From the NCBI GenBank assembly GCA_021204585.1, contig JAJPZC010000127.1, positions 1 to 35,288 of the forward strand: 35,288 bases of DNA, read 5' to 3'. Position numbers and translations under genes: made by a program. The stretch is from Clostridia bacterium (GTDB lineage Bacteria > Bacillota > Clostridia > Christensenellales > Borkfalkiaceae). Of the stretch, positions 8,038-15,189 are shown piece after piece. Each line of letters starts with the position of its first letter. Position 1 is the first letter of the stretch. The notes under the pieces were generated by a model. It ran no database searches and was not told where the DNA came from. It saw nothing but the letters and a program-made list of their open reading frames with translations.

Positions 8038-8135
8038 TTGATCCGCTGGCTTCATCTTTATATTTCTCCAACAGCTTGTTGGAGAATTTCAAATAATTGA
8101 TCCGCTGGCACCAGCCTTACAAATCTCCAACAGCT
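8038..8135. repeat. Imperfect direct repeat upstream of the nuclease gene
   Basis: Two units of about 39 bases spaced 59 bases apart share TTGATCCGCTGGC and TCTCCAACAGCT. The first unit contains the hairpin CTCCAAC-AGCTT-GTTGGAG (8066-8084). They lie 60-155 bases before the nuclease start and could bind a regulator. Confidence 0.7.
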
Positions 8136-8394
8136 GGCTACAGTTTTAAGAAAATTTATAGAATAGTTTAATTCTGCATTTCCTTTACCCCATAGATTAT
8201 ACGCATCCACAGAATTGTGTAAATCAAAAATCCCTCGAATTTTATAAAACTTTTAAGATTCTTAACCCCGGAATTTGAGCCCGCGGCAAAATGTGTAGTA
8301 AATGCATAAATGTCGTATATGATTGATTTCAGCCTGTTCCACTCTCACTCTCGGTCAGCCTTCCAACTGATGTGCAGGGGTTGCATAATTGTAT

Positions 8395-8412
8395 AATAAA
8401 CTATTGTTTATT
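8395..8412. promoter_or_regulatory. AT-rich inverted repeat overlapping a TATAAT box
   Basis: AATAAAC, TATT, GTTTATT is a perfect inverted repeat that overlaps TATAAT at 8392-8397 on the plus strand. It lies 70 bases beyond the stop of the Fur-family gene. It might be an operator or a weak terminator; no gene starts near it on the plus strand. Confidence 0.35.
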
Positions 8413-8480
8413 TGCAGCGCGAAAAAATAACAGGCCGGAGGCGGTCTGCTTGAAGGGGCGGTGCGGAGCCGGGGATGAGG

Positions 8481-8876
8481 CTAACTGATGAGGGCTTTCT
8501 CAGCGGCTATGCAGGCGGGGCATTTGACGGAAAACTCGATTGTGGCTGAGTAGATCTCGAAGCCTCCGAGGTCCTCCTCGCCCAGCATGAAGGACACTTT
8601 GTCCTCGAAGACATCGTAGATGCGGCCGCAGCAGACGCATTTGGCGTGGGCGTGAGGCTTTATGTTGGCGTCGAAGCGTGCTTCGCCGTCGGATAAGGTC
8701 ACCTTCTGGACGGAGCCCTCCTCTGCAAAAAGTGAGAGGTCTCTGAAGACGGTGGCGCGGCTTATGCCGGGGTTCTCTGCCTGCACTATCTCGCATAGCT
8801 CTGTGGCCGTGGGATGGTCGGCGCCCTTCAGGGCCTCCATTATGATCTGCTTCTGCCTGGTGTTTCTGTGGTTCAT
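8481..8876 (-). CDS. Fur-family metalloregulator, PerR-like
   Basis: A 131-residue repressor. The winged-helix part includes HPTATEL and SRATVFRDL. All positions that bind the regulatory metal in Bacillus PerR have counterparts: H21, D69 (RFD), H75 and H77 (PHAHA), and D88 (IYD). The structural zinc site is present as C80-x2-C83 and C119-x2-C122. PerR rather than Fur is favoured by the Asp in RFD, though this alone does not prove peroxide sensing. The N-terminus is about 15-20 residues shorter than Bacillus PerR. The ATG overlaps the TAA of the upstream Na/Pi transporter (TAATG), so translation is probably coupled and both come from the promoter at 10695-10724. I see no catalase or peroxiredoxin nearby. 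Confidence 0.88.
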   Translation of the reverse strand: MNHRNTRQKQIIMEALKGADHPTATELCEIVQAENPGISRATVFRDLSLFAEEGSVQKVTLSDGEARFDANIKPHAHAKCVCCGRIYDVFEDKVSFMLGEEDLGGFEIYSATIEFSVKCPACIAAEKALIS

Positions 8877-10642
8877 TACAGCCCCTTCGCCGTGGAAAGG
8901 CTGGTTGTTCCGGCATACATGCGTATTGAGTCCGCTATGTTCTTGAGATGGCCGCCTATGCGCTCCAGGTTGATTGTGAGCTCAAGGTATATGGCGCCGG
9001 CCTCAGGGGTGCAGCGGTTCTCGGACGTGCGGCGAAGATGGCTCTCGCGCATCTTGTCACTCATCTTGTCTATGTCCTTTTCAACGAACTCGGCGTTTGA
9101 AAGGTAGCTTGCGTCTATGCCTCCGAAGGCCTTCTCTGCGTAGCCGTACAGGCGGGTGAGAAGAGTGTCCATCTCCCTGACCTCGGCCCAGGCGTGCTCT
9201 GAAAAGCTGATGTCCTCATCCGCCATCTTCTCTGCATAGTTCACTATGTTCTCGGAGTAGTCCCCTATTCTTCCTATGTCAGAGGCCACGTGGTAGAAGG
9301 ACGAGACTTTGTTCTCGTCTATCTCGGACAGCTCACTCAAGGAGAGCTTTACCAAAAAGCGGGTGAGGTAATCGCAGGTGTCATCTATCTTCTGCTTGTC
9401 CTCCATGAACTTCTCCTTCTCGGACACGTTGCGGGTCGTGAGCATGTCAAGGGCAAGCTTGTAGTTGCTGTACATGTCGTCCATCACGCGGCTGAACTCT
9501 TTTCTGGTCTGGCCTACGGCTATGGCAGGCGTCTTGAGGATACGGGGGTCCAGAGGCTCCCTGTTCTCTTCCCCCGCCTTGCCTTTCTTCTCACGGACAA
9601 TGAGGCAGGCAAGCTTAACGAGATACTTTGTGAAGGGCGCAAGAAGAAGGGTTGTCAAAACGTTGAAGCACATATGGAAGATGGCTATCTCCCATGATAC
9701 GATGCCTATGCCCTTTTCCAGCCATGCCGATACATACTTGCTTGTGAAGGCCAGCACAATCATGAATATGACTGAGCCTATGATGTTGAACATCAGATGC
9801 ACCATGGCCGTGCGCCTTGCGTTCACGCTTGTGCCTATGGAGGACAGCATTGCCGTCACCGTCGTTCCTACGTTCGTGCCTAAGATTATGAACATGGCCA
9901 TCGGGAAGGATATGAGGCCTGCCGATGCCAGCGATATTATAATGGCCGTCACGGCCGCCGAGGACTGCACGAGGCCCGTTATAAGGGCTCCCAGAAGGAA
10001 CAGCACTATGATCTCCCACGTGAGGGTATCCTTGCCGTTTCCTATGGCAACGAACAGATTCTGTATCGCTATCGAGATGTTTGAGTCCGTATCCTTTATG
10101 AGGGAGGCCATTGATGAGGACATGGTGTTCATGCCCACGAATATAAGCCCTAAGCCCTCCAGAATGACTCCGACCCTTTTGACCTTCTCGTTCTTTGAGA
10201 TCATGGTCATGAGAGCACCCACAAACGCAACGAATGCGAAAATGGAGGTTATCTCAAGTTCGCCTCCCGTTGTGGATATTGCTGATATGAACGCTGTGAT
10301 GGTCGTGCCAATGTTGGCGCCCATTATGAGCGACGTGGCCTGGACAAGCGTCATGAGGCCAACGTTTACGAAGCCCACTATCATGACGGTCGTGGCCGAG
10401 GAGCTGGTCACAATGGCCGTGACGGCAGCGCCTGTCAGGATGCCTAACGCCCTGTTCTTCGTGGCCTTGCCCATTAGCCTTCGTATAGGCTTCCCTGCGG
10501 CCTTCTCAAGGCCGGAGCCCATCATGTTCATGCCTATGATGAATGCAGCAACACCTCCAAGCATAAGCAGGAGGTTGTTGATGATGGTCAGCACATCACC
10601 GGTGGTCAGATTTGTACTTTCCGCTAAGAGCGACAGCGCCAT
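8876..10642 (-). CDS. Na+/phosphate cotransporter with C-terminal PhoU-like domain
   Basis: A 588-residue NptA/YjbB-type protein. The membrane part holds the two inverted repeats typical of Na_Pi_cotrans: SSSATTVMIVGFVNVGLM with GANIGTTITA, and QSSAAVTAIIISLASAGLI with GTNVGTTVTA. After about residue 360 follows a soluble helical domain of the PhoU kind (YSNYKLALDML, ERIGGHLKNIADSI). Such proteins import or export phosphate coupled to sodium; direction cannot be read from sequence. The ATG at 10642 has only a weak GAGAG upstream. A stronger GGGGAGG precedes an out-of-frame ATG at 10661, which opens a 21-codon ORF overlapping this start (separate entry). First gene of a two-gene operon with the PerR-like regulator. 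Confidence 0.92.
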   Translation of the reverse strand: MALSLLAESTNLTTGDVLTIINNLLLMLGGVAAFIIGMNMMGSGLEKAAGKPIRRLMGKATKNRALGILTGAAVTAIVTSSSATTVMIVGFVNVGLMTLVQATSLIMGANIGTTITAFISAISTTGGELEITSIFAFVAFVGALMTMISKNEKVKRVGVILEGLGLIFVGMNTMSSSMASLIKDTDSNISIAIQNLFVAIGNGKDTLTWEIIVLFLLGALITGLVQSSAAVTAIIISLASAGLISFPMAMFIILGTNVGTTVTAMLSSIGTSVNARRTAMVHLMFNIIGSVIFMIVLAFTSKYVSAWLEKGIGIVSWEIAIFHMCFNVLTTLLLAPFTKYLVKLACLIVREKKGKAGEENREPLDPRILKTPAIAVGQTRKEFSRVMDDMYSNYKLALDMLTTRNVSEKEKFMEDKQKIDDTCDYLTRFLVKLSLSELSEIDENKVSSFYHVASDIGRIGDYSENIVNYAEKMADEDISFSEHAWAEVREMDTLLTRLYGYAEKAFGGIDASYLSNAEFVEKDIDKMSDKMRESHLRRTSENRCTPEAGAIYLELTINLERIGGHLKNIADSIRMYAGTTSLSTAKGL

Positions 10643-10661
10643 ATACGACTCTCAGAATCAT
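10596..10661 (-). CDS. Possible 21-codon leader ORF overlapping the Na/Pi transporter start
   Basis: Begins MILRVVYGA and ends KSDHR. It has GGGGAGG four bases upstream of its ATG, a better ribosome binding site than the transporter has, and runs out of frame through the first 15 codons of the transporter to a TGA. It could be translated and affect initiation on the transporter, or be chance. No homology can be claimed. Confidence 0.3.
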   Translation of the reverse strand: MILRVVYGAVALSGKYKSDHR

Positions 10662-10694
10662 ATTGCCTCCCCCTCTCCGGGGAATGCATATATC

Positions 10695-10724
10695 ATTCTA
10701 CCAGCTATACTCTTATAATGTCAA
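10695..10724 (-). promoter_or_regulatory. Promoter of the Na/Pi transporter-PerR operon
   Basis: Minus strand TTGACA, 18-bp spacer, TAGAAT. Predicted start near 10688, with a leader of about 46 bases. Confidence 0.8.
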
Positions 10725-10881
10725 ACAATTTTATAAGCACTCACTCCTCACGCTGCCGCCTGTCCAAAGTGCCGTTATGCGGCAGAACGCAACATATGCG
10801 AGGTCTTCTGCCCCTCCTGCCGCATCCCTTGCCGCAAATTTCACAAAGCGGCACAGCTCATGCACAGGCCCTCTCATGCGT

Positions 10882-10910
10882 TTGCTTTTTTGCGCGGCCT
10901 GTAGTACAAT
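10882..10910 (+). promoter_or_regulatory. Promoter of trmL
   Basis: TTGCTT, 17-bp spacer, TACAAT, about 40 bases upstream of the trmL start. The leader contains a CCCC/GGGG hairpin at 10923-10937. Between the two divergent promoters (10725-10881) I see nothing else. Confidence 0.65.
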
Positions 10911-10956
10911 TCCCGCATACGGCCCCTTTGCGGGGTCCGGACAGAAGGCAGCTGAA

Positions 10957-11451
10957 ATGTACAACGTAGTTCTCGTAGAGCCGGAGATACCCCAAAACAC
11001 AGGCAACATAGTGCGCACATGCGTGGCCACAGGCTGCGCCCTTCACCTGGTGCGCCCTTTGGGGTTCTCCACGGATGACAGGTATCTCAAAAGGGCGGGC
11101 CTGGATTATTGGTCCGAGGCAAAGATAGCATACTATGACTCCTTTGAAGAGCTCCAAAAGAAGTTCCCGGACGGGACGTTCTGGTACTTCACCACAAAGG
11201 GCCTCAAGGTGTACTCTGACGCACCCTTCCGTGAAGGGGACTTTCTGGTGTTCGGCAAAGAGACAAAAGGGCTCCCGGAGAGCCTCCTGAAAGCCAACAG
11301 GGAGCAGTGTCTGCGCATTCCCATGGTAGGGGACACGAGGAGCCTCAACCTCTCCAACTCCGTCGCGATAGCCTTATATGAGGCCCTGCGGCAGGACGGG
11401 TTCAAGGACTTCCGCCTTAAAGGACAGCTGCATGAGTCCGCGTGGGACTGA
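10957..11451 (+). CDS. trmL: tRNA (cytidine(34)-2'-O)-methyltransferase
   Basis: A 164-residue SPOUT-class enzyme that methylates the ribose of nucleotide 34 in tRNA-Leu isoacceptors. The family signatures are all present: VEPEIPQNTGNIVRTC at the N-terminus, VFGKETKGLP (motif 2) and IPMVGDTRSLNLSNSVAI (motif 3, knot). The reading frame is open far upstream, but ATG at 10957 is chosen because it matches the normal family N-terminus (MYNVVLVEPEIPQN) and has GAAGG eight bases before. Its own promoter lies at 10882-10910 and a terminator at 11520-11548. Interestingly its likely substrate class, tRNA-Leu, is encoded at 31181, though adjacency is not implied. Confidence 0.93.
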   Translation: MYNVVLVEPEIPQNTGNIVRTCVATGCALHLVRPLGFSTDDRYLKRAGLDYWSEAKIAYYDSFEELQKKFPDGTFWYFTTKGLKVYSDAPFREGDFLVFGKETKGLPESLLKANREQCLRIPMVGDTRSLNLSNSVAIALYEALRQDGFKDFRLKGQLHESAWD

Positions 11452-11519
11452 AGACATTTTGCTGGGGCGTGCTGAGATAAACAACACTTTATGCAGATAT
11501 GTTCAGCATTTCGCCCTAT

Positions 11520-11548
11520 GGGGCCGGCAGAGCCCCTCTTTTGTCTTT
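11520..11548 (+). terminator. Intrinsic terminator after trmL, touching the rdgB promoter
   Basis: GGGGC, seven-base loop, GCCCC, then TCTTTTGTCTTT. Its T-rich tail runs into the -35 box of the next promoter. Confidence 0.6.
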
Positions 11549-11574
11549 ACATTTATGGCGGGATATATTATAAT
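11546..11574 (+). promoter_or_regulatory. Promoter predicting a leaderless rdgB message
   Basis: TTTACA (11546-11551), 17-bp spacer, TATAAT (11569-11574). Counting seven bases from the end of the -10 box places +1 exactly on the A of the ATG at 11581. Confidence 0.8.
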
Positions 11575-11580
11575 TGCGTC

Positions 11581-12159
11581 ATGACACTGGAAAAGGTGAT
11601 CGTTGCCAGCTCCAATGAGGGCAAGATCAGAGAGATAAAGGAAATCTTCACAGGCGTTGAGATTGTAAGCCTCAAGGACCTGGGGTTCAACGAGGAGATC
11701 CCCGAGACGGGCGAAACCTTCAAGGAGAACGCCCTTATAAAGGCCGGCACCATATGCAAAAAGTACGGCCTCCCCGCCCTTGCGGATGACTCCGGCCTCT
11801 GCGTGTACGCTTTGGACCTCGCTCCCGGCATATACTCCGCCCGCTTCTCCGGCGAGGGCTCCGCAGCCAACAGAAAGCTTCTTTTAAAGCGCATGGAAGG
11901 ACTGACGGACAGGAAGGCATACTTTGAGTGCAGCGTCTGCCTCTGCTTCCCGGACGGCAAGACCATATACGGCCAGGGCCGCACGTACGGCCGCATCCTG
12001 TACGAGGAAATAGGCTCAAACGGCTTCGGCTATGACCCCCTCTTCTGGTCCCTGGACCTACGCAAGAGCTTTGGCGTGGCCACAGAGGAAGAGAAAAACT
12101 CCGTCTCCCACAGGGCAAGGGCCCTCAAGGACCTTGCAGACAAGATAGCAAGGCTTTAG
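11581..12159 (+). CDS. rdgB: XTP/dITP diphosphatase (non-canonical purine NTP pyrophosphatase)
   Basis: A 192-residue HAM1/RdgB enzyme that hydrolyses dITP, XTP and related nucleotides to monophosphates, keeping deaminated purines out of DNA and RNA. Signatures: ASSNEGKIREIKEI at the N-terminus (substrate loop), ALADDSGLCVYAL with the catalytic Asp, GFGYDPLFW, and SHRARALKDL near the C-terminus. There is no Shine-Dalgarno sequence before the ATG, and the -10 box ends six bases before it, so the mRNA is predicted to be leaderless. Upstream in-frame extension is rejected because it would cross the promoter and terminator. The yfcE-like gene and a membrane protein gene follow in the same direction without an obvious terminator, so the three probably form an operon. 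Confidence 0.94.
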   Translation: MTLEKVIVASSNEGKIREIKEIFTGVEIVSLKDLGFNEEIPETGETFKENALIKAGTICKKYGLPALADDSGLCVYALDLAPGIYSARFSGEGSAANRKLLLKRMEGLTDRKAYFECSVCLCFPDGKTIYGQGRTYGRILYEEIGSNGFGYDPLFWSLDLRKSFGVATEEEKNSVSHRARALKDLADKIARL

Positions 12160-12330
12160 AGCCGCATACAGAGGGGCACACGGACGCTTATGTGACGGCA
12201 GACGGCCGCCAAGGGCCGGCAGACAGGCCGCCCAGAGGACGGGCCCGGGCCGCTTCCGGCAATCCTGAAGATTACAGACAGCCGCAAAAGGCTACAGATA
12301 TAAAGCCGCTTGAAGCGGTCTGGTGATGAT

Positions 12331-12804
12331 ATGACGACATGCGTTATCCTTTCTGACACCCACGGGTACAGGAAGGCAATGGACAGGCTGGAGGGCATAT
12401 TGTCCGAGGCGGACATGATAGTGCATCTCGGGGACACGTCGCAGGACGGGACCTATCTTCTGCAGAAGTTCCCGGACAAGAGGGTGTATCTTCTGAACGG
12501 CAACTGCGACGGAGAGAAGTTCGGCGAGAATGAACTGGTCATTGAGATAGAAGGCGTGAGGATATTCGCCACGCACGGCCACCTGTACTCTGCTAGAGGC
12601 GGGCCGTTCAAGATGATAGACAGAGCCAAAGAGCTTGGGTGCTCAGCGCTCATGTACGGGCATACGCACAGGGCGCAGGACGAGGAGATTGAAGGCATCG
12701 AGGTCTTCAACCCGGGGACATTGAGCCGCACGGCGGCAGACCCCAGCTACGGATACCTTGTTGTAAACCTCGACAAGGCCGTCTTCAAGGTCGTATACGT
12801 TTAA
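12331..12804 (+). CDS. YfcE/MJ0936-family metallophosphodiesterase
   Basis: A 157-residue calcineurin-like phosphoesterase. All metal-binding motifs of the family are visible: SDTHG (D-x-H), HLGDTSQDG (GD), NGNCDG (GNCD/GNHD), ATHGHLY (GHG) and GHTHRA (GHxH). Relatives hydrolyse phosphodiesters in vitro with Mn or Ni; the physiological substrate is unknown. The ATG at 12331 places the D-x-H motif at the usual distance from the N-terminus; a TTG 21 bases upstream is possible. The 171-base gap after rdgB is GC-rich with many short GGCC/GGCCGG repeats and no terminator. The next gene starts 10 bases after the stop. Confidence 0.9.
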   Translation: MTTCVILSDTHGYRKAMDRLEGILSEADMIVHLGDTSQDGTYLLQKFPDKRVYLLNGNCDGEKFGENELVIEIEGVRIFATHGHLYSARGGPFKMIDRAKELGCSALMYGHTHRAQDEEIEGIEVFNPGTLSRTAADPSYGYLVVNLDKAVFKVVYV

Positions 12805-12814
12805 TGAGGAAAGT

Positions 12815-13807
12815 ATGAAATTCAAGCATGCGTGCCACGTTTTAGTGGACAACTTCTCGCTCATATTCAAACAGCTCCTGTTCAGGATTGTCTTATGGGT
12901 CATCTTCGCCGTCATATACTACTTCTGCATCTATCCTGCCGTGGTGAAGATACTCAACTCAGAGGCCCTTTCGGAGATCATACAGTACATAAAGGACATC
13001 TTCAACGCATTCATCTCCGGAGATCTGTCCGGCATGCCGGACATAGTTGAGGCCATAAAGACCTCCTATGCGGACTTCATTGAGATCCTTAGCGGCTCCG
13101 TGGGCAGCCTCATTGAAACAGCTGTTCTGGTAGCCGTCGTGCGCCTTGTATCCAAGTGGATCACGACCCTCTGCAACTACGGCGCCGCACAGTGCATATC
13201 CGACAAGATGTCCATGCGCACTGACGACCACTTCTTCGCCACCACCATCCGCTGCTTCCGCAAGTCCTCCATATACAGCCTCCTGTACGTGCTGATGTCA
13301 TTCGTATACGAGATTCTGGTGACAGCCATTATGATTGCCCTCCTGTACGCCCTCGTTGTGAACAGCGTGCTGCCCCTCCTTCTTGCAATATTCATCTTCG
13401 TGGCTGTCCTTGTCTTCGCCATAGCCGTCCAGCTGACCTTTGCCTCCGACTGGATCCCGGCCTTGACGCGCGGCACCATGACGCAGCGTGAAGCCATAAA
13501 ATACACATTCAAGAGAAAGAACAAGAAGACAGCCAACATGCTTGCAAACTACGTCATCCTCGTGCTTCTCATCTTCAGCATCAACGTCCTGGCCGCCATC
13601 TCAACCATCGGCGTAGGCCTCCTCATCACCGTCCCCGCAAGCTATGTCATGCTCCTCTGCTTCCAGATGGTTGCCTACCACGACCGTGAGCGGATAACCT
13701 ACTCCATAGGCCCCGACTCCATGGTTGAGTACAAGTCTGAGCACATCCCTACAAAGGAAGAGTTCTTCCGCGGCGCAGAAGACCCCAGCGACGACCACAC
13801 CAGGTGA
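12815..13807 (+). CDS. Integral membrane protein, function unknown
   Basis: A 330-residue protein with about six hydrophobic segments (roughly residues 20-45, 100-115, 150-178, 183-212, 245-268 and 270-290) and a polar, acidic C-terminus. The charged stretch SDKMSMRTDDHFFATTIRC between segments and the KYTFKRKNKK motif look cytoplasmic. The overall pattern recalls the loosely defined DUF975-like or YesL-like membrane proteins of Clostridia, but I do not recognise the family with confidence. GAGGAAAG four to ten bases upstream fixes the start. It is the last gene of the rdgB operon, closed by the strong terminator at 13853-13890. Confidence 0.82.
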   Translation: MKFKHACHVLVDNFSLIFKQLLFRIVLWVIFAVIYYFCIYPAVVKILNSEALSEIIQYIKDIFNAFISGDLSGMPDIVEAIKTSYADFIEILSGSVGSLIETAVLVAVVRLVSKWITTLCNYGAAQCISDKMSMRTDDHFFATTIRCFRKSSIYSLLYVLMSFVYEILVTAIMIALLYALVVNSVLPLLLAIFIFVAVLVFAIAVQLTFASDWIPALTRGTMTQREAIKYTFKRKNKKTANMLANYVILVLLIFSINVLAAISTIGVGLLITVPASYVMLLCFQMVAYHDRERITYSIGPDSMVEYKSEHIPTKEEFFRGAEDPSDDHTR

Positions 13808-13852
13808 TTCCTGCGGCCCAGCCCAAGGGCCGGCAAGATAAGCAGAAAGTAC

Positions 13853-13890
13853 AAAGGCTCCGCCATATGGCAGAGCCTTTTGTGTTTTCC
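13853..13890 (+). terminator. Strong intrinsic terminator of the rdgB operon
   Basis: AAGGCTC and GAGCCTT flank a GCCATATGGC inner stem, followed by TTTTGTGTTTT. The A-rich side may also serve the opposing DUF3737 gene. Confidence 0.88.
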
Positions 13891-13944
13891 TTATGTGCGC
13901 CATATCCCGGGAGCTTTTATTATTGCCCGCAGGATATGCCCTTG

Positions 13945-14808
13945 TTACACCTCTCCCTTGCCCCGGACAATGATCTTCGCTTTGGGCTCATATTTGGTAT
14001 CCGGGGTGCGCATAACCTCGCCGTACCCGTCTGCGGTGACCTGGCCGGAGATGACGTTCTTGACGGACAGGATCCCGCCTTGGATATCTGCATCCACGTC
14101 GCTGTACTCAAAGGTGAAGTCACAGCCCTTCATGCGGCAGTTTATGAGCTTGAGCCCAACGCAGTAGCACAGGGGCTGGGTGCCCTCTATGTCGCAGTTG
14201 ATGAGCGTAAGGCCCTTGGAATACCAGCCGAGGTACTCTCCCTTTATGACGCTGTCCCTCACGGTGAGCCCCTCTGAGTGCCAGAAGGCGTCCTTGGTGT
14301 CAAAGACGCAGCCGGAGAGCTCCCCGCCCTTGACGTACTGGAAAGTGTACTTGCCCGCAAGGTTCAGGCCCGTTGCGTGTATGTCCCACGCCTCAAAGAA
14401 TGCATATTCCGAGTCTACGGAGCAGTTCCTTATATGGAAGGGTCCGCTGCGCCAGCCGAACTCCGGCGACACTATGTCGCACCCCTCAAGGGTTATGTCC
14501 TTGCACTCCCGGACGGCCTTGATGCCGTACATCCTGGTGTCCGCAATATGGATGTCATTGCTGTACCAGATGGCGGCGCGGCAGTCCTTGGACATGTAGC
14601 AGTTTGAAAGGGTCATGCCGTCCGTATGCCACAGCGGGTAGCGAAGAAGGAAGCTGCACTCCTCAGCCGCAACGTCCGTGCACTCCTTTATGGCGGATTC
14701 CCCGTCCTCGGCGCCTTCGAAGGTGCATTTGTACAGGACAAGGCCTGTCATGTTGTACAGGGCGCGCTCCTCTCCAAAGCGCTGCCCCTCTATAATCTTT
14801 TTCTCCAT
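13945..14808 (-). CDS. DUF3737 family protein (right-handed beta-helix-like)
   Basis: A 287-residue soluble protein made of short repeating strands such as LYKCTFEG, MTLSNCYM, ITLEGCDI, LTVRDSVIKG and LTLINCDIEG, the layout of a parallel beta-helix. The phrases GQRFGEERALY, LLRYPLWHTD, CRAAIWYSNDIHI and GWRSGPFHIRNC are, to my knowledge, characteristic of DUF3737, a family common in gut Firmicutes and Actinobacteria with unknown function. No signal peptide. GGAGAG sits four bases before the ATG. It is divergent from the phosphohexomutase gene and has its own promoter at 14915-14944. Confidence 0.85.
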   Translation of the reverse strand: MEKKIIEGQRFGEERALYNMTGLVLYKCTFEGAEDGESAIKECTDVAAEECSFLLRYPLWHTDGMTLSNCYMSKDCRAAIWYSNDIHIADTRMYGIKAVRECKDITLEGCDIVSPEFGWRSGPFHIRNCSVDSEYAFFEAWDIHATGLNLAGKYTFQYVKGGELSGCVFDTKDAFWHSEGLTVRDSVIKGEYLGWYSKGLTLINCDIEGTQPLCYCVGLKLINCRMKGCDFTFEYSDVDADIQGGILSVKNVISGQVTADGYGEVMRTPDTKYEPKAKIIVRGKGEV

Positions 14809-14914
14809 GTCTCTCCAAAGGCCCTGTGGCCCTATGAGTATTGCACCATTCTTCCCGAGTAAGTGAGCCGGCGTGCACGCTGTGCGGCGGATGCATGCGC
14901 CTGTATCTGGATAT

Positions 14915-14944
14915 AGTATACCATGCGAAGGCGTTCCTGTACAA
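14915..14944 (-). promoter_or_regulatory. Promoter of the DUF3737 gene
   Basis: Minus strand TTGTAC, 18-bp spacer, TATACT. Predicted start near 14908; leader about 100 bases. Confidence 0.65.
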
Positions 14945-15026
14945 GAAATAATAGCCTGAGTTTTGTGTCACGGGTATGGCAAAAGTTACGAAATTGTGAA
15001 AAAAGCACCAATTCCGGCCCATATCC

Positions 15027-15055
15027 TTTACAAAACGGCACTTTGTCATTATAAT
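15027..15055 (+). promoter_or_regulatory. Promoter of the phosphohexomutase gene
   Basis: TTTACA, 17-bp spacer, TATAAT. Predicted start near 15062, leaving a leader of about 124 bases that encodes a 35-codon ORF. Confidence 0.82.
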
Positions 15056-15081
15056 GTCTCCTGTATTCGAGAGGCGGGAAA

Positions 15082-15189
15082 ATGTCTCACAGCCGCATGG
15101 CTGCGGATGCCCCGGATGCGGCGGCCAAGGCCCTGGCGGGCCGGTCTGCCGGCGTTGAGATTACGTTAGAGGAGCATGATAATATATGA
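15082..15189 (+). CDS. 35-residue upstream ORF overlapping the phosphohexomutase start
   Basis: This ORF begins MSHSRMAAD, runs through an Ala-rich middle and ends EEHDNI. Its TGA overlaps the ATG of the downstream gene (ATGA), a classic translational coupling arrangement. GAGG lies eight bases before its ATG. It falls entirely in the leader of the promoter at 15027-15055. It could be a regulatory leader peptide or only a ribosome-delivery device. There is no similarity I recognise. Confidence 0.45.
   Translation: MSHSRMAADAPDAAAKALAGRSAGVEITLEEHDNI

Larger units (their letters stand above)
7980..8480. other. AT-rich intergenic region with duplicated block and hairpins
   Basis: This 500-base stretch is clearly AT-richer than the surrounding chromosome and has no supportable gene. 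It holds an imperfect direct repeat: TTGATCCGCTGGC at 8038-8050 and 8097-8109, each followed by CTCCAACAGCT at 8066 and 8125. It also holds a perfect hairpin CTCCAAC/GTTGGAG at 8066-8084 and an AT-only inverted repeat at 8395-8412. Confidence 0.55.

Noticed and set aside
9465-10718. 417-codon plus-strand frame opposite the Na/Pi transporter
   Set aside because: Antisense shadow; the opposite strand has clear transporter and PhoU motifs and a promoter.
10612-10956. N-terminal extension of trmL upstream of 10957
   Set aside because: It would cross two promoters and the family N-terminus begins at the 10957 ATG.
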